From the NCBI GenBank assembly GCA_016710385.1, contig JADJVX010000026.1, positions 1-64,000 on the forward strand: a stretch of 64,000 bases of DNA, read 5' to 3'. Positions 60,101 through 64,000 of this stretch are shown here, piece after piece. The translations under genes were made by a program, and so were the position numbers. The stretch's first letter is position 1, and each line of letters starts with the position of its first letter. The notes under the pieces are model-generated. The model did not search any database. It saw only the letters and a program-made list of their open reading frames with translations, and was not told where the DNA came from. The DNA is from Actinomycetales bacterium (GTDB lineage: Bacteria; Actinomycetota; Actinomycetes; Actinomycetales; Dermatophilaceae).

Positions 60101-61296
60101 GCGCGCCGGCGTGGGCCGCGTGGACGACGATCCGGCTGCTCGACGAGGCCCGCACCTGGCTGTTCCCGATCTACTCCAGCGGCCTCACTCCGGCCTGGTT
60201 GCGCGCCCTCGGGGCTCGGATCGGCGCCGACGTGGAGGCCTCGACGGTGCTGCTCATCCCCAAGCTCTCGTGGGTCAACGACGGGGCCTTCCTCGCCGAC
60301 GACACCTTGCTCGGCGGCTACGAGCTCGGCGGTGGCTGGCTGCGCACCGAGCGAGTCAAGGTCGGCAAACATGCCTTCCTCGGCAACTCCGGGATGACCG
60401 CGCCCGGCCGCCGAATCCGCCGTGACTCGTTGGTCGCCGTGCTCTCGGCCGCCCCGACGACGCGCGCCAAGGCGGGCGTCTCGTGGCTCGGCTCGCCTCC
60501 AGAACCATTGCGCCGCACCACGGTCGACGCCGACTCGGCGCGCACCTTCGCCCCGCCGAGGCGGCTCAAGGTGGCTCGCGCTCTGGTCGAGTTCGCCCGG
60601 ATCGTCCCGGTCGTGCTCGGCATGGCGCTGTATGCCGTCGCCGCCCTCACCCTGCTGGCCCTCGCCGACCGCTCGTGGTGGCTCGCGCTGCTGCTCGGCG
60701 GCCTGGTCCTCATGACCGTAGGCATGGTCGCTGCCGGCGTCACGAGCATCGCCAAGTGGGTCCTGGTCGGCCGCCTCAAGGCCACCGAGCATCCGCTGTG
60801 GAGTTCCTTCGTGTGGCGCAACGAGCTGGCGGACACCTTCGTCGAGGTCATGGCTGCGCCGTGGTTCGCCCGCGCCACAGTCGGCACGCCAGCCCTCAAC
60901 TGGTGGCAGCGCACCATGGGCGCGCGCATCGGCCGCGGCGTGTGGTGCGACACCTATTGGCTGCCCGAAGCCGACCTGGTGACTCTGCGCGACGGCGCCA
61001 CCGTCAACCGCGGGTGCGTCGTGCAGACCCACCTCTTCCACGACCGGGTGCTGTCGATGGACCACGTCACCCTCGGTGCCGGCGCCACCCTCGGCCCCAA
61101 CGGCGTCGTCCTACCCGCCGCCGTCATCGGCCGGCACGCGACCGTCGGCCCGGCCTCGCTGGTCATGCGCGGTGAACAGGTGCCCGAACGCTCCCGGTGG
61201 ATCGGCAACCCGATCGGGCCGTGGCACGGCATACCGGATGCCGTAGTGTCGGCCGCTGCCCCGGAAGCCGCCGACGAAACCGAGCCCACCGCGTGA
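57165..61296 (+). pseudogene. Pls/PosA family non-ribosomal peptide synthetase with one frameshift
   Basis: Adenylation domain in the first frame: WVIFTSGSTGKPKGVAVTHR, WNTYGPTEATVVACG, AYRSGDLVVSDEAG, GRADDQVKVGGRRIELGEI. After a PATPATPATPA linker one base is lost near 58695, within a copy of the CGGCATACC motif, and the next frame carries on VAVFDPAVALAQLRGEMPAA, PTRTSGKIDRDALPWPL (A10), the carrier site DDFFDLGGSSLASAELVSRL, then a large membrane region with hexapeptide-like blocks (HLGAIRVGKNARIGARSTLA; VTLGAGATLGPNGVVLPA). This A-T-membrane layout is that of epsilon-poly-lysine synthetase relatives, about 1300 residues. The substrate amino acid cannot be read. It would make a cationic homopolymer or a related isopeptide if functional. 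Confidence 0.88.
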
Positions 61297-62609
61297 AGAA
61301 CCTCCGCCACCAGGATCCCTATCTGCCGGGGCACGGTGACCGCCGGTATGCCGTGCGGCATTACGACCTCGACCTGCAGGTCGCCGTCGTCGGCAACCAC
61401 CTCACGGGCACCGCGCGCCTGGACATCGAGGCGCGCACCGAGCTCGACACTGTCGAACTCGACCTGCGCGGGCTCAGCGTGCGCAAGGTGCTCGTCGGCG
61501 GCAAGACCGCCCCACGCTGGCGGCACCGCAGCGGGCGGTTGGCCGTCGCGCTGCCGGCCAAACTCAAGGCTGGCCAATCCACGACGATCGAGGTCGGGTA
61601 TGCCGGCAACCCGCGCCCCGTGCCCGGCATCCACGGCGCCGCCGGATGGGAGGAGCTCAGCGACGGGGTGACCGTGGCCTCCCAGCCGCAGGGCGCGCCG
61701 TCGTGGTATCCGTGCAACGACTACCCCGGCGACAAGGCGAGCTATCGGGTGCGGGTGGCGGCCGACCAGGCCTATCGGGTCATCGGCAATGGCGTGCTCA
61801 AGGACACCGAGCGGCGCTCCAGCCGCACGGTCTGGACCTACGACCAGCGCGAACCCATGGCGACCTACCTCGCCACCCTGCAAATCGGCCGGTATGCCGT
61901 GCTCGACCTGCCGGGGCGCGGCAAGGGCGGACCTCTGGTCGAGGTCTACTACCCGGCGCGCAAGAAGGCAGGCGTCGTCAAAACCTTTGCGCGGCAACGG
62001 GAAATGGTGGACGTCTTCTCCCGACTCTTCGGGCCCTACCCCTATCCGGTCTATCGGGCGGTCGTCACCGACGACGACCTGGAGATCCCACTCGAGGCCC
62101 AAACCTTGACGATCTTCGGGCTCAATCACCTCGAACCCAGTTGGGAGAACGAGCGATTGGTGGCCCACGAGCTGGCCCACCAATGGTTCGGCAACTCGCT
62201 CACCGCCACCCGCTGGCAGGACATCTGGCTGCACGAGGGGTTTGCCTGCTATTCGGAGTGGCTGTGGTCGGAACACATCGGGCGGGCCTCGGCTGCTCGA
62301 GCGGCCCGCGTGCATTGGGACAAGATCGACAAGCTGCCCAAGGATCTCGTGTTGGCCGCGCCGGGGTCGCGGCTGATGTTCGACGACCGGATCTACAAGC
62401 GGGGGGCGCTCACCCTGCACGCGCTGCGGGTCAAGCTGGGCGACAAGGTCTTCTTCGAGATGCTCCGAGCGTGGACCAAGGCCCGCGCCCACAAGGGCGT
62501 CGACACCGAGCGGTTCATCTCGCACGCGGAGGGCTTCGCCAAGCGTTCGTTGGCGCCGTTCTTCGACAAGTGGCTGTGGCGCAAGTCCCTGCCCGACCTG
62601 CCCTCCTAG
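61293..62609 (+). CDS. M1 family zinc metallopeptidase
   Basis: 438 residues from GTG 61293, overlapping the synthetase stop (GTGA). N-terminal beta domain HYDLDLQVAVVGNHLTGTAR; substrate exopeptidase-like block WYPCNDYPGDKASYRV; catalytic VAHELAHQWFGNSLTATRWQ DIWLHEGFACYSEW, i.e. HExxH-x18-E. No signal peptide. It ends shortly after the catalytic domain, so it is one of the short actinobacterial M1 enzymes. Coupled to the Pls-type synthetase, it may trim or degrade the polymer or protect the producer (inference). Confidence 0.9.
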   Translation: MKNLRHQDPYLPGHGDRRYAVRHYDLDLQVAVVGNHLTGTARLDIEARTELDTVELDLRGLSVRKVLVGGKTAPRWRHRSGRLAVALPAKLKAGQSTTIEVGYAGNPRPVPGIHGAAGWEELSDGVTVASQPQGAPSWYPCNDYPGDKASYRVRVAADQAYRVIGNGVLKDTERRSSRTVWTYDQREPMATYLATLQIGRYAVLDLPGRGKGGPLVEVYYPARKKAGVVKTFARQREMVDVFSRLFGPYPYPVYRAVVTDDDLEIPLEAQTLTIFGLNHLEPSWENERLVAHELAHQWFGNSLTATRWQDIWLHEGFACYSEWLWSEHIGRASAARAARVHWDKIDKLPKDLVLAAPGSRLMFDDRIYKRGALTLHALRVKLGDKVFFEMLRAWTKARAHKGVDTERFISHAEGFAKRSLAPFFDKWLWRKSLPDLPS

Positions 62610-62651
62610 CGCCGTCCGCCCAGCCGCAAGGCCAGCCGAGGTCGGCGCAGG

Positions 62652-63370
62652 TCAGCTCACCGTGGGCAGGTGGCGGGAAAGGAAGTGGATGGTGCGCTCC
62701 CATGCCAACGCCGAGGCCTGCTGGTGGAACATCGGGAAGTCCGCGTTGTCGAAGGCGTGGTTGGCGCCCTCATAGGTGTGGAACTCGCAGTCGGGGTTGG
62801 CCATGACCACTCCGCGGATGCGGGCGACCACGTCACCCGGGATGTAGTCGTCGGACAGCCCGAAGTGATGCAGGCTCGGCACGGTGACCAGCGGCGCCGT
62901 GTCGACCACCGTCGGCAGCGCCGAGCCATAGAACGACACCAACGCGGTCACCGGGGTCTGCCCGGCCACGAGATAGGCCAGCCCGCCGCCGAAGCAGAAG
63001 CCCACCAGCCCGACCCGCCCATCGACCCCCGGCCGACCGCCGAGCCACGCCACCGCAGCGCTGACGTCGGCCACCGCGGCCGGCCAGTCCAGTCGCGACA
63101 CCAGACCGATCCCTCGTCGAGCATCGAGGGACCCTCGGCGACGGCCTCGGCGTCCAGCCGCCAAAAGACCACCGGGACGAGCACGGCATACCCGAGGTCG
63201 GCGAGGTCCTGCGCGCGCCGCCGGACATACCCCGACACCCCGAAGATCTCCTGGACGAGCACAATGCCGGGCGCATGTGGGGCTCCCGCGGTGGGCGCCC
63301 AGAGGTATGCCGGCAGGTCACCGCCGTCGACGGGGATGGTCACACGGGTCGGGCTGGACGGCTCAGTCAT
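62652..63370 (-). pseudogene. Dienelactone hydrolase family protein with one frameshift
   Basis: From ATG 63370: TRVTIPVDGGDLPAYLWAPT, PGIVLVQEIFGVSGYVRRRA, DLGYAVLVPVVFWRLDAEAV, EGPSMLDEG. Near 63114 one G is missing; the next frame reads IGLVSRLDWPAAVADVSAAV, AWLGGRPGVDGRVGLVGFCF GGGLAYLVAG with the nucleophile Cys, FYGSALPTVV, LHHFGLSDDYIPGD and YEGANHAFDN with the histidine. Corrected length about 239 residues, normal for the family. It hydrolyses dienelactones or similar esters. All catalytic residues survive the shift. Confidence 0.88.
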
Positions 63371-63463
63371 CCCCTCAGTATCCCCGAACCCCCCACCGGA
63401 CAAACCCGCAAGCTCCCGTGAAACCGTGTGCGGCAACGTTCCGCCGTGCGGCACACTCACCCG

Positions 63464-64000
63464 GTGACCTTCCGGGACCGGCTGCGTGCGCTGCGCGTCG
63501 ACACCACCCCGTTGCACACCTCGCCGGACTTCCGACGGCTTTTCCTGGCCGGCACGGTGTTCTACCTCGGCGGGATGATGTCCTACGTGGCGCTGCCCTG
63601 GCAGCTCTACCACCTCACCGGCAGCAACCTGGCCGTCGGGCTGCTCGGCGCGGTGGAGTTGATCCCGCTGGTCGTCTTCGGCCTCTGGGGCGGCGCCCTG
63701 GCCGACCATGCCGACCGGCGCGTCATCCTGGTCGCCACCGGCATCGCCCAGGTGGTGTTCACGGCCGCACTCATGGTCAACGCCGCGCTCCAGGAGCCCC
63801 AGGCCTGGGCGATCTACGTCATCGGCGCGCTGCTCTCGGCGGCCGGCGCGCTGCAACGTCCCTCCCGCGAGGCGCTCATCCCCCGCACGGTCGGCCACGA
63901 CGAGCTTCCCGCGGCCGTCTCGGTGAGTTCGCTGGGCATGCAGATCGGGCTGCTCGCCGGGCCCGCAGTCGGCGGCATCCTCGTCGAAACAGCCGGTGCG
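63464..64000 (+). CDS. MFS transporter (N-terminal part, cut by window end)
   Basis: 179 codons from GTG 63464 (another in-frame GTG at 63446). The protein reads RLFLAGTVFYLGGMMSYVAL, GLLGAVELIPLVVFGLWGGA, LADHADRRVILVATGIAQVV, LQRPSREALIPRTVGHDELP and GMQIGLLAGPAVGGILVETA. The motif-A-like GALADHADRR and PSREALIP are typical of the EntS/transmembrane-secretion-effector MFS group, usually exporters of siderophores or drugs. About five membrane segments are present, and the gene continues beyond the window. Confidence 0.88.
   Translation, partial: MTFRDRLRALRVDTTPLHTSPDFRRLFLAGTVFYLGGMMSYVALPWQLYHLTGSNLAVGLLGAVELIPLVVFGLWGGALADHADRRVILVATGIAQVVFTAALMVNAALQEPQAWAIYVIGALLSAAGALQRPSREALIPRTVGHDELPAAVSVSSLGMQIGLLAGPAVGGILVETAGA

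Noticed and set aside
1..64000. The octamer as a KOPS-like polar chromosome guide
   Set aside because: Both orientations are about equally frequent along the window, whereas KOPS/FRS-type guides are strongly skewed with replication direction.

Overview
The window is high-GC DNA from an actinobacterium, with GTG/TTG starts, ATGA start/stop overlaps, a Mycobacterium-type dCTP deaminase, a FadE5-type acyl-CoA dehydrogenase, an EspC-like type VII target and a Pls/PosA synthetase. An octamer, CGGCATAC/GTATGCCG, recurs on both strands roughly every 700 bases throughout. I infer a member of the Intrasporangiaceae/Dermacoccaceae group, but nothing here proves it.

Layout. 1-5.1 kb is a graveyard: a frameshifted Fe-S oxidoreductase, a broken GHSQGG hydrolase followed by two decayed lipoprotein copies, and the broken binding protein and second permease of an osmoprotectant ABC system. 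Its first permease and its ATPase (5.1-6.9 kb) are intact. 7-10.8 kb holds dcd, a tRNA-Gly, a 20-bp tandem repeat, an LtrA membrane protein and a zinc alcohol dehydrogenase. 10.9-27.9 kb is a 13-gene, translationally coupled Wzy-dependent exopolysaccharide cluster read leftward: priming transferase, glycosyltransferases, Wzz, Wzx, a 1413-residue Wzy fused to a beta-propeller, a methyltransferase, a nucleotide-sugar reductase, a plant-type RGP/UDP-arabinose mutase homologue, an acetyltransferase and a second propeller protein.

28.1-32.7 kb is a glyoxylate/glycerate set (glycerate kinase, carbamate kinase, aminotransferase, frameshifted hydroxyacid dehydrogenase). 32.7-36.2 kb is an accessory locus: an EspC-like protein, a DUF1023-type alpha/beta hydrolase and two nearly identical lipoproteins in tandem. 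The broken locus at 1.6-3.6 kb has the same design, so I read both as possible lipase-effector/lipoprotein modules. 36.4-43.2 kb holds an AlbA_2/HATPase protein, a zeta-carbonic-anhydrase-like protein, rtcB, a lipoprotein and fadE5. 43.4-47.3 kb holds a DUF222-HNH protein, a DUF2087 protein and a secreted protein built from 240-bp repeats.

47.4-51.5 kb is a TetR-centred glycerol-phosphate locus (FAD oxidase / TetR / glpD with a frameshift). 52.4-57.0 kb is an arsenic resistance locus (arsC, arsA and arsD leftward; arsR and acr3 rightward). 57.2-62.6 kb is a Pls/PosA non-ribosomal peptide synthetase (one frameshift) coupled to an M1 peptidase. The window ends with a frameshifted dienelactone hydrolase and a truncated MFS transporter. 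Four otherwise well-conserved genes (31737, 49900, 57165, 62652) each carry a single one-base frameshift in a GC-rich tract; sequencing error is a serious alternative to real mutation for each.
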